The position numbers were made by a program, and so were the translations under genes. Positions 6,488-13,570 of a DNA stretch of 15,499 nucleotides are shown here, piece after piece; the stretch's first letter is position 1, and each line of letters begins with the position of its first letter. Below the pieces are notes generated by a model, which made no database searches, was not told the origin of the DNA, and saw only the letters and a program-made list of their open reading frames with translations. The DNA is from Pseudomonadota bacterium (GTDB lineage Bacteria; Pseudomonadota; Alphaproteobacteria; Caulobacterales; Caulobacteraceae): the NCBI GenBank assembly GCA_023428785.1, contig JAEYWU010000137.1:1-15499 (forward strand), written 5' to 3'.

Positions 6488-8850
6488 TCGCCGATCGCAG
6501 CGTCGAGCAGCAGGAAGGTTCGTCCGGTTTCGGAGGCCAGCAAGCCGCTCACGCCGGCCTCGTCGCCGGCTTGCGCCGTCTCCGATAGCGAGCGCGTGTA
6601 GTGCCGGACCAGTCGGTCGACATCGGCCCGCAGGGGGCGGTCGGTCAGAACCCGGCGTGAGATGCGACGCACGGCGGCTGGAGCCACCCGGCGCACGATG
6701 TCGCGGGCGCGGGCGTGATCACCCTCGAGCACGGCCTGGGCGGCTTCCTCCACCCGTGCGCGCGGCAGGAGCGCGGCCGGATCGATGCCCATGTCGCGGA
6801 TGACGGCCGTGGCGTCCGCCATCAGGGTGGCGGCGTCGCCACGCGAGGTCGCCGGTTCGTTGTCTGGCTGGTCCTCGGCGCCGCCGGCCACGGCCAGCAG
6901 TTCCTTCCAGGAGAGCGGCTCAGCCGGCGGCGGCGATGCGTCGCCCGGATCGAAGGTGCGGCGGACCTCCTCGTCGCGATCGGTCGGCGCCAGTCGCAGG
7001 CGTCCCTTCAGTCCGAGCGTTTCCGCGGTCTCGGGCGCTGGCGCGGTGCGGCGCGGGCCCTGCGGCGGACCGTCACCGGACACGACGCCCATCAAACGAA
7101 CGGCCTCGGTCAGCATGTCGTAGTTGCGCTTGATCCGCTCCTGGAAGGCGGTGTCGACCGCCTCAGTCTCGGCGGCGGCGCGGTGTGCCGCCTCCGTCAG
7201 GGTGCCCAGGCTGGCTTCAACAGCGCGGCTGATTTCCTCGATGTTGGCTTTGGCCTCCTCAGGCAGGCGGGCCGCTCGATCATCGAGACGCGTGAGCGAG
7301 TCCTCGACGTGGGCGAGCGCCGCGCGCGCCTCGAGCAGGTTGGCCTCGAGCCGTTCGGCGATGCGTTGTGCCGCTTCCTCGCCCATGGCGGCGGTTTCCT
7401 CGACGGCGCGGCGGGCGGCTTCGAGACGGGTTTCTGCGGCCTGGTCGGCGGCCTTGCCGGCTTCGAAGGCCAGTTCACCCAGTCGGTCGATCCTCTCGCG
7501 GGCCTCGGTGACCGCAGCGTCGGTGGCGCTTCGCGAGCGCTCCAGCGCGGCTTGAATCTCGGCGACTGCACGCTCGCTCTCCTTAGCGGCGCTTTCGCGC
7601 GCCTGGGCGGACAAATCCTCGAAGCGGTCGAGAGCCTCGCGGGTCTGGGCGTCGAAGGCGCGCGCCTCGGTCTGGCTCAGTGTAGCCAGCGCCTTGATCT
7701 GATCGGCGGCCGCATCGAGCAGGTCCTGCAAGGCGGCCGATCCGGCCGTTGAGTTCTCGGACATTTCACTGGCCGCGACGCGGGCGTGGGCGAGGGCCTC
7801 GGTCAGCTGAGCGCGCTGGGTTTCGACCTGGGCGGCGAAATCCTCCTGATCGCGACGCAGACCGAAGGCGGCCTGAACGAGGGCGGCGCGCTGTTCGGAC
7901 AAGCCTTCCTCGACCGACCGGATCTGGTCAGCCACGCCGGAGCCGGCGGTTTCGATGCGGATGGTCTGACGGGCAAGGTCGTCCGACGCGGCCCGGGCGG
8001 CGTCCTGCGCCTCGCTGGCCGCAGCCGCCATATCGGCCGAGCGTGCGGCGAGCGCGGCTTCGGCCTCGCGGAGCTGGGTCTGGGCGAGGTCTGACGCGTC
8101 CGCGACCATGCGGGCCTGACGCTCAACCGATTCGATCACTCCGTCGGTCTGGGTCTCCAGCCGCTGGCTCAGGTCGGTCAGGGAAACCCGTTCCTTGGCC
8201 AGTTGCTCGGACAGGCGGCGCGCCGAGCGCTGAGCCACGTCAGCCGCCTCGTTCAGGCGGCGCGTCTCTTCTTCCATGGCGGCGCGAAGAGCGGCCAGTT
8301 CGTGCCGAGCAGCCTCTGCGGCCTGAGTAGAAAGATCGATGTCGGAACGCAGCCCGACCAGCAACTGGCCGGATTCCTGGACGGCGATGCCGGTGGGTAA
8401 GCCCAGAGCATCGGCCATGCTGCGGGCCCGGCGCGCCTCGGCGGCTAGAGCCGAGGCCTGACGCAGCATATGGGCGATGGCGATCAGCAAACCGGCCGGC
8501 GCCAGGGCCACCAGTGCAAGAAGGCCGGCATTGGCTGCGTCGAGGACGAGATCGCCCCCCCCGACCTGATAGGCGGCATAGGAAGCCACGCCGCCGATCC
8601 AGAGCAAAGCGGCGATGATGGCCAGCGGGTAGGCGGCCTTGGCCCCCTCAGGCGGTCGCGAACCGGCCGCGATCGGCGCCGGAAGATGCGTCGACGTCGA
8701 GACCGGGTCTCGTCCGCCCACGGCTTCGCTCTCGTGACTGTCCTCGGTGGCTTCCGGCAGGGCATCGGCCTCTACCGCCTCAACCAAAGCGACAGAATCT
8801 TTCTCGATTTCCTTGGTTTCGAGAGATTGTCTCGAACGCGATTTCATCAT
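6478..8850 (-). CDS. tipN: TipN-like polar localization coiled-coil protein
   Basis: A 790-residue protein with the TipN architecture. An acidic, polar N-terminus (1-70) is followed by two hydrophobic segments at about 74-95 and 107-128. A very long Ala/Glu/Arg/Gln-rich region from about 130 to 610 is predicted to be almost wholly coiled coil. After a Pro-rich linker (about 612-690), a compact helical C-terminal domain (about 695-790) contains RRISRRVLTDRPLRADVDRL and SGLLASETGRTFLLLDAAIGDL. In Caulobacter TipN is a membrane-anchored new-pole marker that guides flagellum placement and chromosome partitioning. Assignment is by architecture and remembered C-terminal sequence. Low-complexity coiled coils are easily confused, so another membrane coiled-coil protein remains possible. 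Two adjacent ATG codons (8845-8850) can start it, with AGGGG just upstream. Confidence 0.75.
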   Translation of the reverse strand: MMKSRSRQSLETKEIEKDSVALVEAVEADALPEATEDSHESEAVGGRDPVSTSTHLPAPIAAGSRPPEGAKAAYPLAIIAALLWIGGVASYAAYQVGGGDLVLDAANAGLLALVALAPAGLLIAIAHMLRQASALAAEARRARSMADALGLPTGIAVQESGQLLVGLRSDIDLSTQAAEAARHELAALRAAMEEETRRLNEAADVAQRSARRLSEQLAKERVSLTDLSQRLETQTDGVIESVERQARMVADASDLAQTQLREAEAALAARSADMAAAASEAQDAARAASDDLARQTIRIETAGSGVADQIRSVEEGLSEQRAALVQAAFGLRRDQEDFAAQVETQRAQLTEALAHARVAASEMSENSTAGSAALQDLLDAAADQIKALATLSQTEARAFDAQTREALDRFEDLSAQARESAAKESERAVAEIQAALERSRSATDAAVTEARERIDRLGELAFEAGKAADQAAETRLEAARRAVEETAAMGEEAAQRIAERLEANLLEARAALAHVEDSLTRLDDRAARLPEEAKANIEEISRAVEASLGTLTEAAHRAAAETEAVDTAFQERIKRNYDMLTEAVRLMGVVSGDGPPQGPRRTAPAPETAETLGLKGRLRLAPTDRDEEVRRTFDPGDASPPPAEPLSWKELLAVAGGAEDQPDNEPATSRGDAATLMADATAVIRDMGIDPAALLPRARVEEAAQAVLEGDHARARDIVRRVAPAAVRRISRRVLTDRPLRADVDRLVRHYTRSLSETAQAGDEAGVSGLLASETGRTFLLLDAAIGDLG

Positions 8851-8886
8851 CAGGCCCCTGATCGGCGCGATGGCCCGCTCGCGCCG

Positions 8887-8907
8887 TAAGGGAACCCTTA
8901 ACGGTTA
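8887..8907. promoter_or_regulatory. Overlapping dyads upstream of tipN
   Basis: TAAGGG-AA-CCCTTA (8887-8900) is a perfect inverted repeat with 6-base arms, and it overlaps TAAC-G-GTTA (8899-8907), a second small dyad. They form an AT-richer island in otherwise GC-rich DNA, 37 to 57 bases upstream of the tipN start and downstream of the small membrane-protein gene. An operator is the simplest reading. A transcribed hairpin is also possible if tipN is read from a promoter further upstream. No regulator can be named. Confidence 0.35.
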
Positions 8908-8936
8908 GATGGCGTAGGGCAAAGCCCAACCGATGG

Positions 8937-9113
8937 TTAACAGTCGCGATTCGCCGTCGCGATGAGCGTATTGGCCGTCTCGCCGCAGTCATTGGTGCGG
9001 TGGATCTCGCGGGGTTCACTCTGGCGGGGCTCGAGATCGACGCCGAGTTGAGCCAGCGCCGCGGCCACGAGAACCGCGAATACTCCTGCCAGAAACTCGA
9101 AAAACGCCTGCAT
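8937..9113 (-). CDS. Small single-span membrane protein, 58 residues, unknown function
   Basis: An open frame from ATG (9111-9113) to TAA (8937-8939) encodes 58 residues. Residues 3-23 (AFFEFLAGVFAVLVAAALAQ) form one hydrophobic, probably membrane-spanning segment or an uncleaved signal anchor. The rest is a short polar domain with acidic, basic and Thr/Asn residues and two cysteines, one near the middle (Cys43) and one as the very last residue (Cys58). Support that it is real: AAGGGGAGG sits 7 bases before the ATG, the frame fills the gap between tipN and the PLD gene, and third positions are GC-rich. I do not recognise the family. It lies upstream of tipN on the same strand (86 bases apart) and diverges from the PLD gene, so it may share a transcript with tipN. 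Confidence 0.65.
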   Translation of the reverse strand: MQAFFEFLAGVFAVLVAAALAQLGVDLEPRQSEPREIHRTNDCGETANTLIATANRDC

Positions 9114-9120
9114 GAGCGTG

Positions 9121-9129
9121 CCTCCCCTT
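9121..9129 (-). promoter_or_regulatory. Strong ribosome binding site of the 58-residue protein
   Basis: On the minus strand the bases read AAGGGGAGG, followed by 7 bases and the ATG at 9111-9113. Both match and spacing are near ideal for the anti-Shine-Dalgarno sequence, better than for most genes in this window. It is the main reason to accept the very short reading frame as a gene. Confidence 0.7.
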
Positions 9130-9229
9130 AAGGCCGGCCTCTTATGCCCTCGCGGGCCGATTGGGGCAACAGCGTTCCGGATGAAGATTCTCTCATGCGA
9201 TTTCGCTGCTCATGCGTTAAGGGCGACGT

Positions 9230-9237
9230 GAGAGGGG
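9230..9237 (+). promoter_or_regulatory. Ribosome binding site deciding the PLD start
   Basis: GAGAGGGG lies 5 bases before GTG at 9243-9245. No comparable purine-rich site precedes the in-frame ATG codons at 9144 and 9195, so this site favours the GTG as the true start. Confidence 0.55.
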
Positions 9238-9242
9238 AAACC

Positions 9243-10721
9243 GTGCTGCTCGACCCGGGATACACCTGCTGGCGGACGGCGCAGGCGGAGCGCGTCGCGG
9301 TCCTCCGTGAGAATGGAGTCTATTTCTCCACCGTCGCCCAAGCCATCGAAAACGCGCGCCAATCCATCCTGCTGATCGGCTGGCAGTTTGATCCGCGCAC
9401 GCGCCTTGAGCCTGAAGATGGTCCTCCTGGGCCCGCCGGAGAGATTGGCCACATTCTGAGGCGCTTGGTGCGCGAAAAGCCCGATCTGGACGTACGTCTG
9501 CTGCTCTGGCGATCGCCGCTTCCAATCGCCTTGTCCCAAGGGCTCTACCCCCAGAGGGCGGAGGCCTGGTTCCGCAAGAGGTCGGTAGATTTCCGACTGG
9601 ATACGCCAGGCGCGGTAGGGGCCTGTCATCACCAGAAAATCCTGGTCATCGACGACCGGCTGGCCTTTTGCGGCGGCGGTGACATCTCCACTGATCGCTG
9701 GGATTCTGAGGAGCATCTGGACGACGATGCTCGGCGCTGCACGCCGGGGGGGCTCATCTGCCCGCCACGCCACGAGGTGATGATGATGGTCGACGGCCCC
9801 GCTGCCCGCACACTGGGCGATCTGGCGCGGGACCGCTGGGCCAGGGCGACGGGCGAGCGCCTGGAGCCGGTGGAAGAGGCCAATGACCCATGGCCGCAGA
9901 GCATCACGCCTGACCTGCGCGATGTCACCCTCGGCGTGGCCCGGACCGAACCCTCGCGTCGCAAACGGCCAGGCGTGCGGGAGAACGAAGCCTTGCACGT
10001 GGAATCCATAAATCAGGCAAAGAAGCTAATTTATCTCGAGAACCAGTATTTCACCTCTCCGATTATCGCGGCCGCCCTGGCACGCAGGCTGGATGAGGAG
10101 GACGGGCCGGAGATCGTCATCATCTCAACCGGCGCCAGCCCGAGCTGGTTCGACAAGGCGACGATGGACGGCGCCCGCGCGGCGATCCTCAGACGGCTTC
10201 GCGCTGCCGATGTCTACGGCAAGCTCTCGGCCTGGCGGCCGCAGACGGCTGCCGGTCGAAACATCATCGTCCACTCCAAGGTGACCATCATCGATGATCG
10301 GATGATCCGGGTCGGCTCAACGAATTTGAATAATCGTTCCTGTGGCTTCGACACGGAATGTGATGTGGCGGTCGAGCTTGCGGATGCGAGCGCGGTGATC
10401 CGCGGCCAGCGTCAGGGGCTGATCTCACACTTCCTAGATGTGGATCAGCAGGCCTTCGCCGAGGCCGAGGCGCGGACCGGTTCGGTGGCCGGCGCGGTGG
10501 AGGCTCTGAACCACGGCCGTCTCGCGCCGCTGACCGACAAGGATCCGGGTTGGTGGGGGCGGTTCATCGCCGAGTACCAGCTGGGCGATCCCTCGAGCCC
10601 TGCGGACGCCTGGCGGCCTTGGCGGCGCCTGCGACTGTCGCACATGCTCAAGCGGGAAATTCAGGCGGCGCTGGCCGAGGCGACAGCCTCCACCTCGAAG
10701 TCGATCACCAGCGGCAAGTGA
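9243..10721 (+). CDS. Phospholipase D / cardiolipin synthase-like protein
   Basis: A predicted 492-residue PLD-superfamily enzyme with two HKD motifs, numbered from the GTG start. The first is HQKILVID with His130, Lys132 and Asp137, followed by the usual Gly-rich GGGDIS and RWD. The second is HSKVTIID with His344, Lys346 and Asp351, followed by GSTNLNNRS. Both are complete, so phosphatidyl transfer or phosphodiester cleavage is expected, with cardiolipin synthase or phospholipase D as likely activities. No N-terminal membrane span is visible, unlike ClsA. I chose GTG at 9243 because GAGAGGGG (9230-9237) sits 5 bases upstream and family homology begins just after. ATG at 9144 or 9195 would add up to 33 residues with untypical codon use. 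Its 3' end overlaps the opposing EEP gene by 61 bases. Confidence 0.9.
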   Translation: MLLDPGYTCWRTAQAERVAVLRENGVYFSTVAQAIENARQSILLIGWQFDPRTRLEPEDGPPGPAGEIGHILRRLVREKPDLDVRLLLWRSPLPIALSQGLYPQRAEAWFRKRSVDFRLDTPGAVGACHHQKILVIDDRLAFCGGGDISTDRWDSEEHLDDDARRCTPGGLICPPRHEVMMMVDGPAARTLGDLARDRWARATGERLEPVEEANDPWPQSITPDLRDVTLGVARTEPSRRKRPGVRENEALHVESINQAKKLIYLENQYFTSPIIAAALARRLDEEDGPEIVIISTGASPSWFDKATMDGARAAILRRLRAADVYGKLSAWRPQTAAGRNIIVHSKVTIIDDRMIRVGSTNLNNRSCGFDTECDVAVELADASAVIRGQRQGLISHFLDVDQQAFAEAEARTGSVAGAVEALNHGRLAPLTDKDPGWWGRFIAEYQLGDPSSPADAWRPWRRLRLSHMLKREIQAALAEATASTSKSITSGK

Positions 10722-11416
10722 TCCGACGCCATCCGCGCCAGCGGATGGAAGGGCGCCGCCACCCGCCTGACCCGGATTTCCGGGCTGACGAAACAGTGGT
10801 CAATCCGCAGCGTGGGGAAGGCCGATGGAAAGGTCTTGATGCTGCGCGGAAGGTCCAGGCAGCGCTGCGCGTCCTTCAACCTTCCGGCCAGCGCCTTGTA
10901 GGGTCGGGTCAGGGAGGTGCAGTTGAAATCTCCGACCAGGACGGTCGGACCCGTGCAGTCGACGTGGCCGAGCCAGTCCTTGCCAAGCAAGGCGCGAGCC
11001 TGCAGGCGCTGTTCGTGCGGCACCAGACCCAAGTGGGTGTTGAGGATCTGGACAGGCCCGCCGTCGATCTCGACCTCGATCCAGAGCGCGCCGCGCGGCT
11101 CAAGTCCCGGAATGCCGGAGACTGTCGGAAGGCCGCCGATCCGTTTGCGCCGTTCGGGAAGGGCGGTCAGGACCGCGTCGCCATAGAGCTCCTCCTCGAC
11201 CTGCATGGCCGGATTGAAGTGAAAGCTCATGTCCAGCAGTTGGGCGATGGCGTGGGCCTGATCCACGCCGCCTGTGCGGGCGCGTCCGACATCCAGTTCC
11301 TGCAGGCAGACGATGTCTGGCTCGCATTCGGCGATGACGGCGGCGATGCGGGCGACATCGAGCTTGCGGTCGACGCCGACACAACGGTGCACGTTATAGG
11401 TCACGATACGGGTCAT
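10661..11416 (-). CDS. Endonuclease/exonuclease/phosphatase (EEP) family metal-dependent hydrolase
   Basis: A 251-residue protein covering the whole EEP fold. The expected metal-binding and catalytic residues are present: Asn8 in TYNVHR, Glu40 in LQELD, His128 in NTHLG, Asp163 and Asn165 in GDFN, Asp206 in RIDH, and Asp232-His233 in SDHLP. Family members cleave phosphodiester bonds in nucleic acids, phospholipids or inositol phosphates; the substrate is not evident here. There is no signal peptide, so it is predicted cytoplasmic. The start MTRIVTYNVH is where EEP proteins normally begin, though no strong ribosome site precedes it. It is the last gene of the folD-side minus-strand group, 55 bases after TPM2, and its 3' end overlaps the PLD gene. 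In E. coli the EEP gene ybhP sits next to the PLD-type clsB. Confidence 0.9.
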   Translation of the reverse strand: MTRIVTYNVHRCVGVDRKLDVARIAAVIAECEPDIVCLQELDVGRARTGGVDQAHAIAQLLDMSFHFNPAMQVEEELYGDAVLTALPERRKRIGGLPTVSGIPGLEPRGALWIEVEIDGGPVQILNTHLGLVPHEQRLQARALLGKDWLGHVDCTGPTVLVGDFNCTSLTRPYKALAGRLKDAQRCLDLPRSIKTFPSAFPTLRIDHCFVSPEIRVRRVAAPFHPLARMASDHLPLVIDFEVEAVASASAA

Positions 11417-11459
11417 GCGGGCGCCGTTCTAAGCCTTCGTGCGTCGAAAGCGAGGCGAG

Positions 11460-11485
11460 CGGCCCGATCCTTCACGGTCGGGCCG
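11460..11485 (-). terminator. Strong hairpin at the end of TPM2, before the EEP gene
   Basis: CGGCCCGA (11460-11467) pairs with TCGGGCCG (11478-11485). Two further inner pairs, one of them a G-T wobble, make a stem of about 10 base pairs around a 6-base loop. It overlaps the TPM2 stop codon (11472-11474). No T-run follows on the minus strand, so it may act as an attenuator or RNA-stability element rather than a full terminator. Confidence 0.45.
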
Positions 11486-12047
11486 AGAGAAGTGACCTTG
11501 CCTCGCTGAACCCGCGCGCCTCATCCCCGGCCTGCAGAGCGGCGATGAGGGCGGTGCGGGCCTGTTCGACCGTTTCCGTATCCAGGTTCTGGGCCAAAGT
11601 CGGCGAAACCAGGATGCGCGCGGCTCTCTGGCGGCGCGCGACATAGATCAGGACGCCGCCGGCCTCGGCGTCGAACAGGTCCCGCGCCTGGGCGTCCGCG
11701 CGCAGGTCCGGCAGCACCCATCCCGCCTGAGGCGCGAACTGGGCGGTGATGCGCCAGGCCAAGGCCGCGGCGATGAAGATCAGGGTTTGGGTCGCCAGGG
11801 CGGCGGTAAAGGGGCCCACGTCCAGACCGGAGAAGGCCGACAGGTGCGCCGCGCGCCACAAAGCGCCCGAGCCCGGCAGCCAGGCAGGGTTGATCCCAAG
11901 GGCCAGTGACGCGGCCGGAGCCAGAAGCGAGCATCCCGCCGCCACGACCAGACCGATGTCGAGGCGATCGGGGGCGCTGTGAACGCTGACGCAGTCAACA
12001 GGCCAGGCGATCTGTGCCGCACGATCCTTCACCACCGCGCCCGCCAC
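11472..12047 (-). CDS. Divergent TPM-like membrane protein (second of a pair)
   Basis: A 191-residue protein starting at GTG (12045-12047), 19 bases inside the end of the TPM1 gene, so translation is probably coupled. Two hydrophobic segments at about 31-50 and 80-97 are separated by a short loop. A C-terminal soluble region (about 115-180) contains GGVLIYVARRQRAARILVSPTL, written here only in part as GVLIYVA and ARILVSP. This resembles the core strands of TPM domains (G-V-L-I-y-v-a ... v-x-I). The N-terminal half does not show the usual TPM start, so the domain looks partial or rearranged. TPM proteins often occur in pairs, sometimes with LemA; no lemA is seen here. Function is unknown, probably at the inner membrane. 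Alternative: an unrelated membrane protein with a chance resemblance. Confidence 0.7.
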   Translation of the reverse strand: MAGAVVKDRAAQIAWPVDCVSVHSAPDRLDIGLVVAAGCSLLAPAASLALGINPAWLPGSGALWRAAHLSAFSGLDVGPFTAALATQTLIFIAAALAWRITAQFAPQAGWVLPDLRADAQARDLFDAEAGGVLIYVARRQRAARILVSPTLAQNLDTETVEQARTALIAALQAGDEARGFSEARSLLSARP

Positions 12048-12619
12048 ATCTGCTCGCGCCGGAGCCGGTTGAATGACAGTCCTGCCAGCAGCCCCGCGAA
12101 GAGCACGAACAGGGTGTCTCTAAGGGCGTCAAAGGAGCGCTGCCGAAGCGGTCGCGGACTTGCCTCGCCGCCAAGCAGTTCGCTCCGAACAGCTTCGACG
12201 CCCTGCCGAAGGGCTGTGGCGTGGCGTGAGGCGCGCAGCGGCGGCAGCATCCGGGTTTCGATCATGTTCGCCCAGGCGGCGTCGGAGTGGACGGCGCGAA
12301 GCGCCGGATCGGTCTCGATGCGGACCTGCCGTTCGGACAGACTCATCAGCATGAGAATGCGGGGGCCCGGCGTCGACCAGATCGGTTGATCCTGGGCCAC
12401 CTCTCCGGCCGTGCGGCCGTTGAGCCGGTTGACGACCATCACATGCACATCGACGCCGGTCTCCTCGAAGATTTCGGCCAGCCGCGCCTCAAGTTCCCGC
12501 TCCGTCGAGGGAAACAGGGCCCCGCGATCGACGACGCGGGGCTGGGCCGCCGCCAACGTCGGGACGAGCAGGAGTGCGAGGGTCGTCAGGACGAGAAGGC
12601 CGCGCCGGATCAGGTCCAT
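12029..12619 (-). CDS. TPM-domain (YgcG/TLP18.3-like) membrane protein
   Basis: A 196-residue exported protein. A signal peptide (1-25, ending LAAA before Gln26) is followed by a TPM domain from about 27 to 145. Recognisable stretches are VVDRGALFPS near the start, VDVHVMVVNRLNG, PRILMLMSLSERQVRIETD, and MLPPLRASRHATALRQGV. A hydrophobic stretch at about 167-184 probably anchors the C-terminus in the membrane, leaving the domain in the periplasm. The Gly-rich tail common in YgcG-type proteins is absent. TPM domains are linked to protein turnover or membrane quality control in plastids and to unknown roles in bacteria. The ATG at 12617-12619 is 2 bases after the folD stop; a longer frame reaching upstream would run through folD and is rejected. 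It is co-transcribed with folD and TPM2 by spacing. Confidence 0.85.
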   Translation of the reverse strand: MDLIRRGLLVLTTLALLLVPTLAAAQPRVVDRGALFPSTERELEARLAEIFEETGVDVHVMVVNRLNGRTAGEVAQDQPIWSTPGPRILMLMSLSERQVRIETDPALRAVHSDAAWANMIETRMLPPLRASRHATALRQGVEAVRSELLGGEASPRPLRQRSFDALRDTLFVLFAGLLAGLSFNRLRREQMWRARW

Positions 12620-12621
12620 GC

Positions 12622-13527
12622 CTAGACGGGGTCTGGCTCGACGCCGGCCGCCCGCGCGGCCGCTGCATAGGTGTTGGCCAACAGGCAGGCGATAGTCATT
12701 GGGCCGACGCCGCCGGGCACCGGAGTAATGGCGCCTGCTACGGACGCGGTTTCCTGGAAGGCTACGTCGCCGACCACGCGTGTCTTGCCCTGCGCGGCCT
12801 TTTCCGGATCGGGGTGAGGGGTGCGGTTGATGCCGACGTCGATGACCGTCGCGCCGGGCTTGATCCAGTCGGCGCGCACCATCTCCGGGCGGCCGACGGC
12901 GGCGACGATGATGTCGGCGCGGCGGCACACGGCGGCAAGATCACGCGTGCGGGAATGGGCCAGGGTCACCGTACAGTCCTGCGCCAGAAGCAACTGCGCC
13001 ATGGGCTTGCCGACGATGTTGGAGCGGCCGATGACAACGGCTTCGAGCCCCGACAGCGACCCCAGGGTGTCCTTGAGCAGCATCAGGCAGCCGAGCGGCG
13101 TGCAGGGCACCATCCCGGGCAGGCCGACGGCCAGGCGCCCGGCGTTGACGACGTGAAACCCGTCCACGTCCTTGTCGGGGTCGATGGCGGCCAGGATGCG
13201 GTTGGCGTCGAGATGGCCGGGCAGGGGCAGTTGCACCAGAATGCCATGGACCGCCGCGTCGGCGTTCAACGTCTGGACCAGGGCGTCGAGCGTGTCCTGA
13301 TCGGTGTCTTCCGCCAGGGCATGGGTGAAAGAGGCGAAACCGGCGGCCTCCGCCTTCAAGCCCTTGTTCTTTACATAGAGGCGACTGGCGGGATCGTCCC
13401 CGACGATGACAACCGCCAGGCCGGGACGAACGCCGGACGTCTCGGCGAGGCGCGCGGCGGCAGCGCCGACGCGGCCTACGAGCGCCTCGGCGGCGGCCTT
13501 GCCGTCAATCAGACGCGCCTGGGTCAT
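12622..13527 (-). CDS. folD: Bifunctional methylenetetrahydrofolate dehydrogenase / methenyltetrahydrofolate cyclohydrolase FolD
   Basis: A 301-residue cytoplasmic enzyme that interconverts 5,10-methylene- and 10-formyl-tetrahydrofolate with NADP. The catalytic pair Tyr51 and Lys55 lies in YVKNK, followed by VQLPLP (98-103), DPDKDVDGFH (116-125) with Asp122, PCTPLG (141-146), the cofactor-binding VIGRSNIVGKP (165-175), VIDVGIN (228-234) and the C-terminal signature PGGVGPMT (271-278). All match a working FolD of normal length. I start it at ATG 13525-13527, giving MTQARLIDGK, because GAAGAG lies 9 bases upstream; a GTG two codons earlier (13531-13533) is too close to that site. It heads the minus-strand group and is divergent from the PPC-repeat gene, so its promoter must lie in the roughly 95-base gap. 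Confidence 0.97.
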   Translation of the reverse strand: MTQARLIDGKAAAEALVGRVGAAAARLAETSGVRPGLAVVIVGDDPASRLYVKNKGLKAEAAGFASFTHALAEDTDQDTLDALVQTLNADAAVHGILVQLPLPGHLDANRILAAIDPDKDVDGFHVVNAGRLAVGLPGMVPCTPLGCLMLLKDTLGSLSGLEAVVIGRSNIVGKPMAQLLLAQDCTVTLAHSRTRDLAAVCRRADIIVAAVGRPEMVRADWIKPGATVIDVGINRTPHPDPEKAAQGKTRVVGDVAFQETASVAGAITPVPGGVGPMTIACLLANTYAAAARAAGVEPDPV

Positions 13528-13570
13528 GCTCACCGGCTCTTCAAATCAGGAATCGTGGCCACACCCCCGA

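Noticed and set aside
8881..8945. CtrA-type box upstream of tipN
   Set aside because: TTAA half-sites occur (8898-8901, 8937-8940), but none has a matching second half at the 7-base spacing of the Caulobacter CtrA consensus.
9131..9140. Perfect 10-base palindrome AGGCCGGCCT in the divergent region
   Set aside because: Short GC palindromes are frequent in this composition, and it has no T-run or second copy nearby.
9192..9216. Direct repeat CTCATGCG at 9192-9199 and 9209-9216, upstream of the PLD start
   Set aside because: Only two 8-base copies are present and nothing ties them to a known binding protein; chance is likely.
10550..11509. Open frame of 319 codons on the plus strand, opposite the EEP gene
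   Set aside because: The minus-strand frame has every EEP catalytic residue; this one has no domain and begins inside the PLD gene.
11472..12619. TPM1 and TPM2 as one gene split by a frameshift
   Set aside because: TPM1 has its own complete domain and C-terminal anchor, and TPM2 has its own start and membrane spans. The 19-base overlap fits coupled genes.
3701..12625. CTAG at the stop codons of rodA, DUF6173/pip, tipN and folD
   Set aside because: CTAG is rare in many genomes, but here it follows simply from TAG stops after C-ending codons in a GC-rich genome.
12620..12928. N-terminal extension of TPM1 reaching into folD
   Set aside because: The extra residues are Arg-rich and come from a frame of folD. 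The signal peptide and domain start properly at 12619.
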